64,000 nt of DNA from NCBI RefSeq assembly GCF_000374165.1, contig NZ_KB893727.1, positions 1 through 64,000 of the forward strand. Reading direction: 5' to 3'. A program made the position numbers and the translations under genes. This DNA comes from Parafrankia elaeagni. Its GTDB lineage: Bacteria; Actinomycetota; Actinomycetes; Frankiales; Frankiaceae. Positions 1 to 8,640 of the stretch are shown piece by piece (the first letter of the stretch is position 1; each line of letters opens with the position of its first letter). The notes beneath the pieces were generated by a model. That model was not told where the DNA came from and made no database searches. It saw nothing but the letters and a program-made list of their open reading frames with translations.

Positions 1-2
1 CC

Positions 3-365
3 GCCAGTCTGTCGGACAACGCCCTGGGTATACGGCTACTCGACCAGGTCACAGACACCTACCGGGCGATCTCCAAGACCTGGGTCGACAAAGGCTTCAA
101 GAACACCGTGGTCGAGCACGGGGCCACCCTCGGTGTCGACGTCGAGGTCGTCTCCAGAAACACCGGGGCCCGCGGTTTCCACGTCGTGAAACGGCGTTGG
201 GTCGTCGAGCGGACTCTGGGCTGGCTGATGTTCCACCGCCGTCTGGCCCGTGACTACGAGACCCTGCCCGCCAGCTCCGAAGCAATGATCCACATCGCCA
301 TGATCGACAACACGGCCAGGCGCGTAACGGGCGAATCGACACCAACCTGGCGAGATTCTCAATAG
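3..365 (+). CDS. IS5-family transposase, C-terminal fragment
   Basis: The reading frame is open from the window edge to a TAG at 363-365, giving 120 residues of a transposase whose N-terminus lies outside the window. The C-terminal signature RWVVERTLGWL followed by HRRLARDYE is the conserved end of the DDE domain in IS5-group transposases; the Glu in VERT is the last catalytic acidic residue. It acts as a cut-and-paste DNA transposase. The next gene begins without a start codon directly downstream, so this insertion sequence probably truncated it. The inverted repeat of the element was not identified with certainty. Confidence 0.85.
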   Translation, partial: ASLSDNALGIRLLDQVTDTYRAISKTWVDKGFKNTVVEHGATLGVDVEVVSRNTGARGFHVVKRRWVVERTLGWLMFHRRLARDYETLPASSEAMIHIAMIDNTARRVTGESTPTWRDSQ

Positions 366-387
366 AAGAGAAGCCGCAATCAAGTCA

Positions 388-753
388 AATCAAACATCCA
401 GTCAGTTCCCGACCCGACGCTCGTTATGGCGCACTGTCAACGCCGCGATCACCGCCGCCGGACACCCTGGCACTCTCGACCTACACGGCCCGGACGCGCG
501 GCCGGCCGCGACGACGCTCGCTGCCCTGTGCTGTCTCCAGATGCACCGGCCGGACGATGCCCGCGAGTTCGTCGAACGCCTGCCTGAGCCGCTCGTCGCC
601 GGTGCCTTGCAGCTTGCCCGCTTCTCACTGGCCACCGACGGACCTGCGGAGCCGGTCATGCTCACGTGGTCACCCCGCATCGCCGGTCGCCTCGGCGATC
701 GCCCGGCACAGCAGCGGGAACTGCTGAGCATCGTCGAAGCGGTACTCCGGTGA
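388..753 (+). pseudogene. 5'-truncated hypothetical gene next to the IS
   Basis: A frame with coding-like composition runs from just past the transposase to the TGA at 751-753. It encodes LWRTVNAAITAAGHPGTLDL and so on, but no ATG, GTG or TTG start occurs in frame before the ATG at 541. The simplest reading is that insertion of the IS removed its 5' end. The stop codon overlaps the GTG start of the next gene, so it was probably the first gene of an operon with the unknown protein at 750 and the glycosyltransferase at 1309. No family recognised. A short 70-residue protein from 541 is the alternative. Confidence 0.5.
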
Positions 754-1316
754 GCACCAGTCCTACTCCCGCCCCGGACTTGTGGCGCCGGAGCCTGCCC
801 GCGATCGAGAGTGCCGCGACCGTGTGGACGGTGCAGGTCGCGACGCCGTGGCTCACCGATCCGGACCACCAACGGGTCCGGGACGACCTCGACCTCATCC
901 TGTTCCGCCGAGCGCTCAAGGAGCAGACCGGCTTCTGCTTCCGGCGCGTCCTGCTCTACGACCCGCCGAGCGACCTCGGCGGCGCGCCGGACAGGTACGC
1001 CACCGCCCAAGCCGACCACACGGCCTGGATCGGACGGGTCCGCCGGCACCTTGCCGCCATCGGCGCCGAGGGGAGCGCCGGTGGGTCACTTCCCGACAGT
1101 TGCGAGTACACGGTCCGGCTGCTCATCCTCGGCCGGGCGGGCACACGCACCGCCCCGACGGTCGAAGATGGACTCTGGACCGAACCGACGCCACCGGCTG
1201 ATGTCCAGGCCGCGTGGTCCGACCCGCGGTTGATCCCGCTCGACCCACACGAGGAACTCATCATCGGACCGCATCGGGACCGCAACCCACTGTGGCAGGG
1301 GGCGTTCCTTGACTGA
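750..1316 (+). CDS. hypothetical protein coupled to glycosyltransferase
   Basis: A 188-residue soluble protein with no signal peptide or membrane segment. The GTG at 750 is chosen because it overlaps the TGA of the preceding frame (GTGA), the usual sign of translational coupling; a GTG at 666 would add an arginine-rich, non-coding-looking leader. The protein is rich in Asp, Arg and Trp and has a Trp-containing DLW start and an EELIIGPH segment near the C-terminus. Its own stop overlaps the TTG start of the glycosyltransferase gene by 8 bases, so the two are almost surely co-translated and may act together. I do not recognise the family. Confidence 0.7.
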   Translation: MSTSPTPAPDLWRRSLPAIESAATVWTVQVATPWLTDPDHQRVRDDLDLILFRRALKEQTGFCFRRVLLYDPPSDLGGAPDRYATAQADHTAWIGRVRRHLAAIGAEGSAGGSLPDSCEYTVRLLILGRAGTRTAPTVEDGLWTEPTPPADVQAAWSDPRLIPLDPHEELIIGPHRDRNPLWQGAFLD

Positions 1317-2202
1317 CGAGCCCTTCATCGACCCTGCCCTCGGCCTGCCGCTCGTCGGGCACCGTTCCCTGGCTGACCGGGGCGGGCCGGTCAGCATCTG
1401 CATTCCCGCCCACAACGAAGCCGAGACCATCACCGAGGTCGTCAGCGAGGCTCGACGAGCGATCGAGATACTCGGCACAGATGGTGAAGTCATCGTCGCG
1501 GCAAGCGCCTGCACCGACGAGACTGCGACGCTCGCCCGTGCGGCTGGCGCACGCGTGGTCGAAGCCGAGAAAGGCAAGGGCAACGCGGTCAAAGCCGCAC
1601 TCTCGGAAGCTACCGGCACAGTCGTGGCGACTGTGGATGGCGACTTTCGATACTTTGGCTCCGAGCCGATCGCCGCGACGCTTCTTCGGCCGATCATGAC
1701 GGGAATCGTCGACGCGACGATAGCCGACCTCTACTGGCGTCCGCTCTATCCGCAGATGTGGCTGTATGGATTCCTGGCTCCGCTAGCGGGCCGCATCTTC
1801 CCCGAGATGCTGCCCAAGGTCGGCGCGACCCCCTGGTCAGGGCAACGAGCCGCAGTCCGGTCCCTATGGCCTGCTGACCTGCCCGACGGCTTCACGGTCG
1901 ACCTCACGCTGAACCTGGCATGGAACGACGCACCGGCGCGCGTCCGCCCGGTGCCTGTCGATGACTGGGTAAACCCACAACGCCCCAAACCTGAGTTGCT
2001 CCGGCAGGAGTTCGACGTCATCGCTGCACACGGGGTGGCTAAGGGCCGAATTAACCCCGGAGACGTTGATTTCCTGACCTCTTGGTTCACTCAGGCTCAG
2101 CATCGCATGGCCACCTACCGGCCCGACGTTGACGACGTCGATGAGTTTGAACAAATGCTACTTCGAGAAGGCGTTAGAACGATGCCACACCTTCTTGGGT
2201 AA
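1309..2202 (+). CDS. GpgS-like family 2/81 glycosyltransferase
   Basis: A 297-residue GT-A fold glycosyltransferase. The N-terminal nucleotide-sugar half has VSICIPAHNEAETI (residues about 24-37), a GKGNAVKAAL segment and the acidic VDGDF motif that would hold the metal and UDP-sugar. The layout resembles glucosyl-3-phosphoglycerate synthases, including PYSGQR-like WSGQRAAVR. It is cytosolic with no membrane segment. The TTG start overlaps the upstream stop, giving an operon with the unknown protein at 750. The acceptor cannot be deduced. Location between an IS and a TIR gene suggests cargo of a mobile region, not core metabolism. Confidence 0.75.
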   Translation: MTDEPFIDPALGLPLVGHRSLADRGGPVSICIPAHNEAETITEVVSEARRAIEILGTDGEVIVAASACTDETATLARAAGARVVEAEKGKGNAVKAALSEATGTVVATVDGDFRYFGSEPIAATLLRPIMTGIVDATIADLYWRPLYPQMWLYGFLAPLAGRIFPEMLPKVGATPWSGQRAAVRSLWPADLPDGFTVDLTLNLAWNDAPARVRPVPVDDWVNPQRPKPELLRQEFDVIAAHGVAKGRINPGDVDFLTSWFTQAQHRMATYRPDVDDVDEFEQMLLREGVRTMPHLLG

Positions 2203-2454
2203 GTATAACCGCAGCTCTCGGTTCAGTGCGGTACACGACGGCTGCCATGCACACCAGCTGACGCGCAGACCTCCCGTTTCGATCGACACCTACCGCCCTG
2301 CCTCCCAGTGGGAGGTCATGTCTAGATCTAGGGTGCTTACTCCACGGTGGATCAGCAGTAGTACGCTTCTGAAGACAGGTCATCAGCGCTGGCTGTAGGG
2401 GCATCCCGGCCGCATCGCCAGCACTCGATGTCACGGACTCTGTAGGAAGTGGCG

Positions 2455-4233
2455 ATGCTGGATCGGGCTATGTCTCCCGAGAGCAAGATCTCGTCTACGC
2501 AAAATGAACAAGTGGACGCGTGGAACTTCTTTGTTTCGTACACGAGCGCCGATCGGTCCTGGGCCGAATGGATTGCTTGGGAGCTAGAGGGTAAAGGGTA
2601 TAGGGTTCTTCTTCAGGCGTGGGATTTTGTTCCTGGCTCCCACTGGATGACTCGCATGGCGCAAGGTGTCGAGCAAGCGGAGCATACCTTGGCGATCATT
2701 TCGAGGGCCTACCTAGAATCCGTCTACGGAAGGGAGGAATGGCAGGCAGCACACAGGGCCGACCCGGGGGGCTTGAAGCGGAAATTGATTCCAATTCGCG
2801 TCGAAAATTGCCAGCGTCCCGACCTCCTAGGCGGAATTGTTTCCTTCGATCTGTTCGGGTACACCGAGGAAAGGGCCCGATATCATCTCCACTCGCAGAT
2901 CCAGGATTCAATTCGCGGGCGCGCAAAACCCGCTGGATCGCCCCCATTCCCCAGCATCCCCACTGGGAATTCTGGCGGAAATGAAGTTGGACTCATAGCG
3001 CCCAATGAGCCTAGATCGGAGACTTCTCCAGAGTTTCCTGAGAGCGGTGCACCCAATTGGGCGCGGCCCACCCAAAAGCATCCTCGTAAAAGTTGGGGCC
3101 CCCGAAGAAGTATCCTAGCGGCCAGCTCTCTCCTTGCGATGATTGCGCTCGCTATCACAATTTACAGCACCGTAGATGGAGATGATAAGCCCACTATATC
3201 TGGCACACCAACGAGCACTAGCGCGCCTTCATCGCCGACTGGATCCGAGTCCATACGCCCGCTGGAACTCCATGCGCTCGGGAATGAGATGATCTCTGCC
3301 GGGCAGAACGTGAACTCTGTAGAGTACTCACCAGATGGTCGTGTGATCGCGAGCGGCAATGATTCAGGCCTCATAGAGCTTAGGTCTACATCCGACGTTC
3401 TCGATGCTAACGAGGTACGTAGCCTCAAATGCGGCAGCGAGGAAATCGGGCACGTGACCTTCTCCCCTGTGGGGGATCTCCTTGCCGCTGGAGCCCACGA
3501 CGGACTCGTCTGTACCTGGGATATTTCAGACCCGCAGCAGCCCCGTCCACGCCACCAGTTCAAGGGGAGTGGGCCAGCCGGAGTGTCGTCGCTAGATTTC
3601 GATCGCATTGGTCGAAGCCTTGCCATTGGCAGCTACGATGGTAGCTCCTGGCTTTGGGATGTGTCGGGTTTGGATGCTCGAAAATCCAATGTACTACCGT
3701 TGACGCCTCGTACCGATAAAGGTTACGGGCCGGTTGTAGAGTTCGCACCGAACAGCGATACCCTCGCAGTAGCGAGCAACGCGGACAATAATACGATCAA
3801 GCAATGGGATATTTCTGACCCCGCCAACCCGATCCCACTCGGCGTGCCGCTGGAGGAGCTTACCGACTCCGTCATATTTTTGTCTTACTCTTCAGATGGC
3901 AAAACCCTCGCCAGCACCTACGGTGGTGGAGACGGAAGAGCGTGGCTATGGGATATCTCCGATCCCGACAGTCCGCATAGGTTGAAGAACCCAGTCAAGG
4001 TTGACACTCCAATCATTGTGGCCACTTTCGGCCCCAAGGAGAATCTGTTCGCGACCGGAAGCAGCGATGGCACGATACAACTTTGGGATGTAGCTAACCT
4101 GGAAGATCCTCGAAAACTGGGATCTCAGATGCCTGGGCACAGCGATTTTGTCGCCGCAGTTGATTTCGCCCCCGAAGGAGACACTGTAGTCTCTGGAGGG
4201 GGTCGTTCTATTCGATTCTGGTCCATAAGTTAA
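2455..4233 (+). CDS. TIR domain - transmembrane - WD40 seven-blade protein
   Basis: A 592-residue protein. The ATG at 2455 is preferred over the GTG at 2449 because AGGAA ends at 2448, giving a proper 6-base spacing. Residues about 24-140 form a TIR domain: NFFVSYTSADRSWAEWIA, then AIISRAYLESVYGREEW, where the Glu pair sits at the position of the NADase Glu. A Pro/Ser linker leads to one membrane helix near residues 217-242 (SILAASSLLAMIALAITIY). The rest carries seven WD repeats ending in LWDIS or similar, enough for a closed propeller. Base composition is less GC-rich than the surroundings, suggesting transfer. Likely an anti-phage or stress sensor in which the propeller senses and TIR degrades NAD; the function is inferred. 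Confidence 0.85.
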   Translation: MLDRAMSPESKISSTQNEQVDAWNFFVSYTSADRSWAEWIAWELEGKGYRVLLQAWDFVPGSHWMTRMAQGVEQAEHTLAIISRAYLESVYGREEWQAAHRADPGGLKRKLIPIRVENCQRPDLLGGIVSFDLFGYTEERARYHLHSQIQDSIRGRAKPAGSPPFPSIPTGNSGGNEVGLIAPNEPRSETSPEFPESGAPNWARPTQKHPRKSWGPRRSILAASSLLAMIALAITIYSTVDGDDKPTISGTPTSTSAPSSPTGSESIRPLELHALGNEMISAGQNVNSVEYSPDGRVIASGNDSGLIELRSTSDVLDANEVRSLKCGSEEIGHVTFSPVGDLLAAGAHDGLVCTWDISDPQQPRPRHQFKGSGPAGVSSLDFDRIGRSLAIGSYDGSSWLWDVSGLDARKSNVLPLTPRTDKGYGPVVEFAPNSDTLAVASNADNNTIKQWDISDPANPIPLGVPLEELTDSVIFLSYSSDGKTLASTYGGGDGRAWLWDISDPDSPHRLKNPVKVDTPIIVATFGPKENLFATGSSDGTIQLWDVANLEDPRKLGSQMPGHSDFVAAVDFAPEGDTVVSGGGRSIRFWSIS

Positions 4234-4251
4234 TCACTCTTAGTGCGCGAA

Positions 4252-4283
4252 GGCCGCTTCCTTGATCGATCGGGGAAGCGGCC
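4252..4283. terminator. bidirectional hairpin between convergent genes
   Basis: A perfect 10-bp stem, GGCCGCTTCC paired with GGAAGCGGCC, with a 12-base loop. It lies between the TIR-WD40 stop (4233) and the stop of the minus-strand gene ending at 4295, so it can end both transcripts. Confidence 0.8.
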
Positions 4284-4294
4284 CTCGTCGTGTG

Positions 4295-4702
4295 TCAGGT
4301 GCAGCCGGTCAGTCGGCCGTAGAGCGCCAGTGCGAGTTCGGTGACGAACGCCTGTTCGTAGCGTTCCTCGGTCCGGAACGTGACCGGCTGGATGTCGACC
4401 AGATCGGCCGCGCGCCTACGACGCGCCGAGAGGGTCATGCCTGCAGTGCCCGGTGCCAGGCACAGCATGATCGACATGATCCGGTCTATCGGCGGGTCGA
4501 GCGCGTCGACGGTGTCAGCCACCAACCGCGCGGCTTCGAGTGCCCGTTGGGCGTCGGGCGGTGCCTCCTCACTCGGCTTTGCTGGGTTGAGCAGGTCGAC
4601 GAGCGCCATACGGTCAAGCAGCGACCGGGCCCGTGCGCCGTGGCGCAGGGTTGCGCGCAGCTCGGAGCGGAGAGCCTCGAAGTCAACGGTCGGTGTGATC
4701 AT
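4295..4702 (-). CDS. hypothetical helical protein
   Basis: A 135-residue soluble protein, mostly predicted helix (long Leu/Ala/Arg stretches such as LDRMALVDLLNP). The ATG at 4702 (MITPTVDFEALRSEL) is chosen because the frame upstream is arginine- and proline-rich and unlike coding sequence; no strong ribosome site is visible. No signal peptide, membrane segment or recognised domain. It is transcribed away from the transfer block and towards the TIR gene, so it may be a regulator or accessory protein of the element. I do not recognise the family. Confidence 0.6.
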   Translation of the reverse strand: MITPTVDFEALRSELRATLRHGARARSLLDRMALVDLLNPAKPSEEAPPDAQRALEAARLVADTVDALDPPIDRIMSIMLCLAPGTAGMTLSARRRRAADLVDIQPVTFRTEERYEQAFVTELALALYGRLTGCT

Positions 4703-5197
4703 CGCGGTTCGACAGGGGCCAGTGTGACCCCACGGCGTCCCCCGTCGGTTCGCCTCCTCTCTGTGGCGGGTGTCCCGGACCTTGCCGGGGGACGTGTTCC
4801 GTCCGGGACGACCCAAGAGCATGCCAGGTTTGCAGCTTGATCGCCATGTTTGCCTGCGTTTGCGTCCTACAACCGACGCTTGAGGCTCCCAGGGACGTTC
4901 CAAGGCCGTCCGATCACTACGGGCTGCACCTGCGCTGAGCTGCACGGATAGCAGTCAGCCAGCACTTTCCCAGCAGTCCTCCCACACTTTCACCGCGCAT
5001 TGCCGACGTTCCGTACGCAGTTTTTCGCTCTCTCTCAACCGATACCCATCCGGAACTCGGCGTTCTGGCCTGCGAATGCCAACAGTCGACTGCCCCATGA
5101 TGGGAAATGTCGAACGGCAGCCACCGGAAAGCGGGTCTGATAGGCGAACCCGCCGAGCGATGACTCCCAACAGAACACCCATCTACTGGAGGCAATA
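4703..5197. other. intergenic region with a hairpin
   Basis: No supportable gene in these 495 bases. It contains the divergent promoters of the minus-strand gene at 4702 and the transfer block at 5198, and a perfect 9-bp hairpin (GTCCCGGAC at 4772-4780 with GTCCGGGAC at 4801-4809) that would lie in the 5' leader of the minus-strand gene. Confidence 0.5.
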
Positions 5198-5389
5198 ATG
5201 CGTCGCTACTACTATCGATCACCCTTCGGGACCATCCTCCGCTGGACGCTGGGGACCGGGGCCCTGTTCCTCTTCCTGGCCGGCCTTCAATGGCTCTTCA
5301 TCAAGGTCATTCCCGCCATTCTTCCGTTCATGGTCGTCGGAACTCTTGTCGTCGCGGTCGCGTGGAGCGTCCACCGGCTACGGGAGTAG
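5198..5389 (+). CDS. small membrane protein of the transfer block
   Basis: A 63-residue protein with two close hydrophobic stretches (WTLGTGALFLFLAGLQWLF and IPAILPFMVVGTLVVAVAW) and a basic MRRYYYR N-terminus. TGGAGGCAATA precedes the ATG, a strong ribosome site. It opens a run of small genes that ends in the FtsK-type translocase. In AICEs such short membrane proteins (Spd-like) help plasmid spread along the mycelium. The assignment to that role rests on position and size only. Confidence 0.75.
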   Translation: MRRYYYRSPFGTILRWTLGTGALFLFLAGLQWLFIKVIPAILPFMVVGTLVVAVAWSVHRLRE

Positions 5390-5555
5390 CGAGAAAACCT
5401 GATTCTCTGCGGCAGGAGCGAACCCCTTTGGAGGACCTGGCCGAGAACGCCAGTCAAACCGAGAGGATCACCCGCCATTTCATGTTGACTACCGCCGATC
5501 CGGCACCGAGTTCCAGAATTCCGTTTCTTTACCCACGACAGAAGGAGCTATAGAG

Positions 5556-5918
5556 ATGTCCAACTCACGTAACGCGGGCACCACCGGGAGCGGCGACGCC
5601 ACGGTTTTCGGGAGCCTGGTGTTGGCCGATCTGGAGAACCGCGCCACCCGAGCGTACGCCGATCACGGGGACGGCTACACCGCGTCATCTGTCCTGCATG
5701 TGCTGTGGATGGACCACGCCGACGAGTCCCTTCGGGAGGCGTTGAACCTCGTCTTCGCCGAGCTGGAGAGGCACCACACGAGGACGCGAAAGGCGTGGCA
5801 CGACCTGTACAACGCGTGGGCGGTGGCCGCGGGGATCGAGCCCATTCCCGACGAGCCCGACGAGGGTCTCGGCGGTGACATCAGCGACGGCTGCGACTTC
5901 GGCTCCGACAGCGTGTGA
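5556..5918 (+). CDS. hypothetical acidic protein of the transfer block
   Basis: A 120-residue acidic soluble protein preceded by GAAGGAGCTATAGAG, a good ribosome site. The middle (ADESLREALNLVFAELERHH) looks like an amphipathic helix pair, and the C-terminus is a disordered acidic tail (DEPDEGLGGDISDG). No known domain. It sits between two small membrane protein genes and upstream of the translocase gene, the usual place for AICE accessory genes, and is likely in the same transcript. Confidence 0.7.
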   Translation: MSNSRNAGTTGSGDATVFGSLVLADLENRATRAYADHGDGYTASSVLHVLWMDHADESLREALNLVFAELERHHTRTRKAWHDLYNAWAVAAGIEPIPDEPDEGLGGDISDGCDFGSDSV

Positions 5919-5967
5919 CGCCTCAAAATCCCGTTCGATTCTTCAAGGAAAGGATTCGACGTTCACC

Positions 5968-6159
5968 ATGGTGAGCATCTCCATCGTCGTTCTTCTGCTC
6001 TTCGCGGTCGTGGTTCTCGTCCGCTCCTACCGACTCTCCATTTCGTCTGCGCTGCTGTGCATCGTTCTCGGCTTCTACCTGGCCTCGTCCAGACTCGCCC
6101 CGACGATCGGCGACATCATCGGCGAGGTTGTCGGGATCGTCTCGACCATCGGGGTTTAG
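5968..6159 (+). CDS. small two-helix membrane protein
   Basis: A 63-residue protein starting at the ATG in ACCATGGTG. Two hydrophobic helices are visible: VSISIVVLLLFAVVVLV and ISSALLCIVLGFYLA. The C-terminus (IGDIIGEVVGIVSTIGV) is also apolar. AAGGAAAGG lies 14 bases upstream, a rather long spacing. Its position and size match small Spd-like or pore-like proteins encoded next to TraSA in actinomycete elements; no direct evidence for function. Confidence 0.65.
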   Translation: MVSISIVVLLLFAVVVLVRSYRLSISSALLCIVLGFYLASSRLAPTIGDIIGEVVGIVSTIGV

Positions 6160-6168
6160 GGGAACCGC

Positions 6169-6324
6169 ATGCCGTCTTTCGTTCTCGCGGCGCTCGTCCT
6201 CTCGAATGCAAGCCTGTTCGTGATCCTGCTTATTCGACTCGCGGAGGAAAACCGCGAGGCCGCCGACCGGCGCCGCCTGGAGGAAATGTGGCGGCGTAAG
6301 GAAAACGCCACACCTACTCGCTGA
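6169..6324 (+). CDS. 51-residue single-pass membrane protein
   Basis: ATG at 6169 preceded by TAGGGGAA; stop TGA at 6322-6324. The product starts with a single helix (PSFVLAALVLSNASLFVILL) and continues with a charged amphipathic helix rich in Glu and Arg (ENREAADRRRLEEMWRR). It starts 9 bases after the previous stop, so the two small genes are co-transcribed. A likely accessory protein of the transfer block; very short, so called on ribosome site, topology and spacing. Confidence 0.55.
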   Translation: MPSFVLAALVLSNASLFVILLIRLAEENREAADRRRLEEMWRRKENATPTR

Positions 6325-6330
6325 ATTCGC

Positions 6331-6375
6331 CCCGGGGCGCGGTCCTGACCGCCAAGACAGACGCCGCGCCCCGGG
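6331..6375 (+). terminator. 12-bp hairpin ahead of the translocase gene
   Basis: CCCGGGGCGCGG (6331-6342) pairs perfectly with CCGCGCCCCGGG (6364-6375) around a 21-base loop. It lies 30 bases ahead of the translocase ATG, downstream of the small genes. It may be a terminator or attenuator that lowers expression of the translocase; no U-run follows. Confidence 0.55.
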
Positions 6376-6404
6376 CTCCCCGCTCTCACGGAGGAACCAC
6401 AAGT

Positions 6405-8630
6405 ATGTCCGAGAATCCGTCCCCGGCACCGTCCGATCCGGCCGGTGCGCCGCCCCGCACCGGCGGGTGGGTGCCCGACGTCAGCCCCGAGGCGGTCAGC
6501 CTCGTCCCGTACGGGTCCGGCGACCGGCTACCCGCCACACCGGCGCAGATCGTGTACGACCTCGTGAAACCCGCACCGCGGGACGGCCGGTCCGACAGCG
6601 AGGACGTGGTCGTGACCGGTGTGCCGGTCAACCCGCCCGAACCGCCGCCGAGTCCATGGGCGCTTGCCCGGTCGGGCGCACGGCGGCCGGTCCTGCCGAC
6701 CTGGTTGCGATCGTGGGCGGCACTGCGATCGGCGGCCCGGTGGTTCGCTGGCTACTGCTTCCACACGGCCCTGTTCCATGCCATCCGGCTACCCTTCTAC
6801 GCCGCGGTGCTGGTCTGGCGTGCTCCCCGTGGCCTCGGGCGCGTGACGACCGGTACCGCCGGATGGCTGACCGATGCCGAGACTCGACCGGCCCGCGCGA
6901 CGGCGATCCGTCGGGAGGAGACGAGCGAGTACCTCAGGTTGGCGAAGCTGCGGGACGCGCGCGTCCGCGTCCGCACCATCACGGCCTTCGCCGCGGGACT
7001 GCCGTCCATCGCGGCGTTCACGATCGCGTGGACGGCGACTCCCCCGGTCGTCCATCTGGCCATCCTCGCGGTTCTGGTCGGCATCCTCGGGATGCTCGGC
7101 GCGCCGGCGGACCGGCCACTCGTCGGCCCGGCCGTCACTCCGACGAAGGTCGGTCGGCTGACCGCTGACATCGTCGTCCGCGCGCTGGAGTCCCTCGGGA
7201 TCGCTGAGATCAACAAGGCACGACGGGAAGGCGGCGGGATCACCTTCCCGGCACCCATCACCCGCGATGGGCCCGGATGGCGCGCGGACGTCGATCTCCC
7301 CTACGGGGTGACCGTGTCCGACATTCTCGACCGCCGGGAACGTCTCGCGTCCGGCCTGCGGCGTCCGATCGGGTGCGTGTGGCCCGAAGCCGTCCATGAC
7401 ACCCATGCCGGACGGCTCGTCCTGTGGGTGGGCGACGAGGACATGTCCAAGGCCAACGCCGCCGAATGGCCGTTGGCGCGGCGCGGCACCGCGGACGTGT
7501 TCGCGCCCCTGCCGTTCGGGTCCGATGCTCGCGGCCGGCCGGTCACGGTGCTCCTGCCGGAGAACAACGTCCTCGTCGGGTCGCTACCGGGCGCAGGCAA
7601 GACCTCGGCGGTGCGGGTGCTGTTGCTCGCCTGCGGGTTGGACCCGACGTCCGAAGTGTGGGTGTACAACCTCAAGGGCACCGGCGACCTGGACGCCGCC
7701 GAGAAGTTCGCCCACCGGTACGTCAGCGGCATCGACGATCCCAGCATCGAAGCCGCCCTCGTCGCGCTGCGGGACCTGCGCGCCGAGGTCGTCCGCCGGG
7801 CGGCGGCGATGAAGAACCTCCCGAAGGACCTGTGTCCGGACGGCAAGGTCACCCGCGCACTGGCCAACCGCCGCTCTCTCGGGCTGCACCTGCTCGTCGC
7901 GTTCTTCGACGAGTGCCAGAACCTGTTCACCCACCCCGTCTACGGGGAGGAAGCCGGCACCCTGGCCACCGACGTCATCAAGCTCGGACGGGCCCTCGGC
8001 GTCGTCCTCGTCCTGGCCACCCAGCGCCCGGACGCCAACAGCCTCCCGACCGGAGTGTCGTCCAGCGTCTCGGTACGGTTCTGCCTGCGGGTCATGGGCC
8101 AGGTCGAAAACGACATGATCCTCGGAACATCGATGTACAAGAACGGTGTCCGGGCCACCACGCTCCGGCCGACCGACAAGGGAATCGGCTACCTCGTCGG
8201 CGCGACGGACGACCCGCTCATCGTCCGCGCCGCTTACATTGACACGCCAACAGCAGAAAAGATAGCCGACCGGGCACGCGCCGCGCGTATCCAGGCCGGC
8301 ACGCTCGCCGGAAACGCGGCAGGGGAAGCAGCGCCGACACCGACCGACAGGACATCGACCATTCTGGACGACGTGTTGGCCGTAATTCCAGCCAGCGAAA
8401 CCAAGGTGTGGTCGGAAACGATCGTCGCCCGACTCGCCGAGCTACGCCCCGACGCATACACCGGGTGGGGCGCCGAGCAACTTACCGTCGCACTCAAGCC
8501 CTACGGGATTTCCCCCGGGCAGGTCTGGGGCACGACCACCGGCGGGAAAGGCGCCAACCGGCGCGGGATCGAGCGGCAGCAGATCGTCTCGGCGATCACG
8601 GATCGTAGCAGAATCGGGGGCGGTGGCTGA
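6405..8630 (+). CDS. FtsK/SpoIIIE-type DNA translocase (TraSA-like)
   Basis: A 741-residue ATPase. The N-terminal 190 residues are Pro-rich and partly hydrophobic; two membrane helices near residues 200-240 (FAAGLPSIAAFTIAW, VHLAILAVLVGILGML) anchor it. The motor has Walker A GSLPGAGKT at 392-400 and Walker B LLVAFFDE with the Asp-Glu at 502-503, followed by a LATQRPDANSLP motif typical of FtsK/TraB family. A winged-helix-like C-terminus follows. CGGAGG lies 10 bases before the ATG. Such proteins pump double-stranded DNA between mycelial cells and are the only transfer protein needed by AICEs such as pSAM2. It makes the block a conjugative element relic or a mobilisable one. Confidence 0.9.
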   Translation: MSENPSPAPSDPAGAPPRTGGWVPDVSPEAVSLVPYGSGDRLPATPAQIVYDLVKPAPRDGRSDSEDVVVTGVPVNPPEPPPSPWALARSGARRPVLPTWLRSWAALRSAARWFAGYCFHTALFHAIRLPFYAAVLVWRAPRGLGRVTTGTAGWLTDAETRPARATAIRREETSEYLRLAKLRDARVRVRTITAFAAGLPSIAAFTIAWTATPPVVHLAILAVLVGILGMLGAPADRPLVGPAVTPTKVGRLTADIVVRALESLGIAEINKARREGGGITFPAPITRDGPGWRADVDLPYGVTVSDILDRRERLASGLRRPIGCVWPEAVHDTHAGRLVLWVGDEDMSKANAAEWPLARRGTADVFAPLPFGSDARGRPVTVLLPENNVLVGSLPGAGKTSAVRVLLLACGLDPTSEVWVYNLKGTGDLDAAEKFAHRYVSGIDDPSIEAALVALRDLRAEVVRRAAAMKNLPKDLCPDGKVTRALANRRSLGLHLLVAFFDECQNLFTHPVYGEEAGTLATDVIKLGRALGVVLVLATQRPDANSLPTGVSSSVSVRFCLRVMGQVENDMILGTSMYKNGVRATTLRPTDKGIGYLVGATDDPLIVRAAYIDTPTAEKIADRARAARIQAGTLAGNAAGEAAPTPTDRTSTILDDVLAVIPASETKVWSETIVARLAELRPDAYTGWGAEQLTVALKPYGISPGQVWGTTTGGKGANRRGIERQQIVSAITDRSRIGGGG

Positions 8631-8640
8631 CCGCTTGCGC

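Noticed and set aside
402-1049. Long minus-strand frame opposite the truncated gene and the unknown gene
   Set aside because: Antisense of coding genes with overlapping stops and no start signal.
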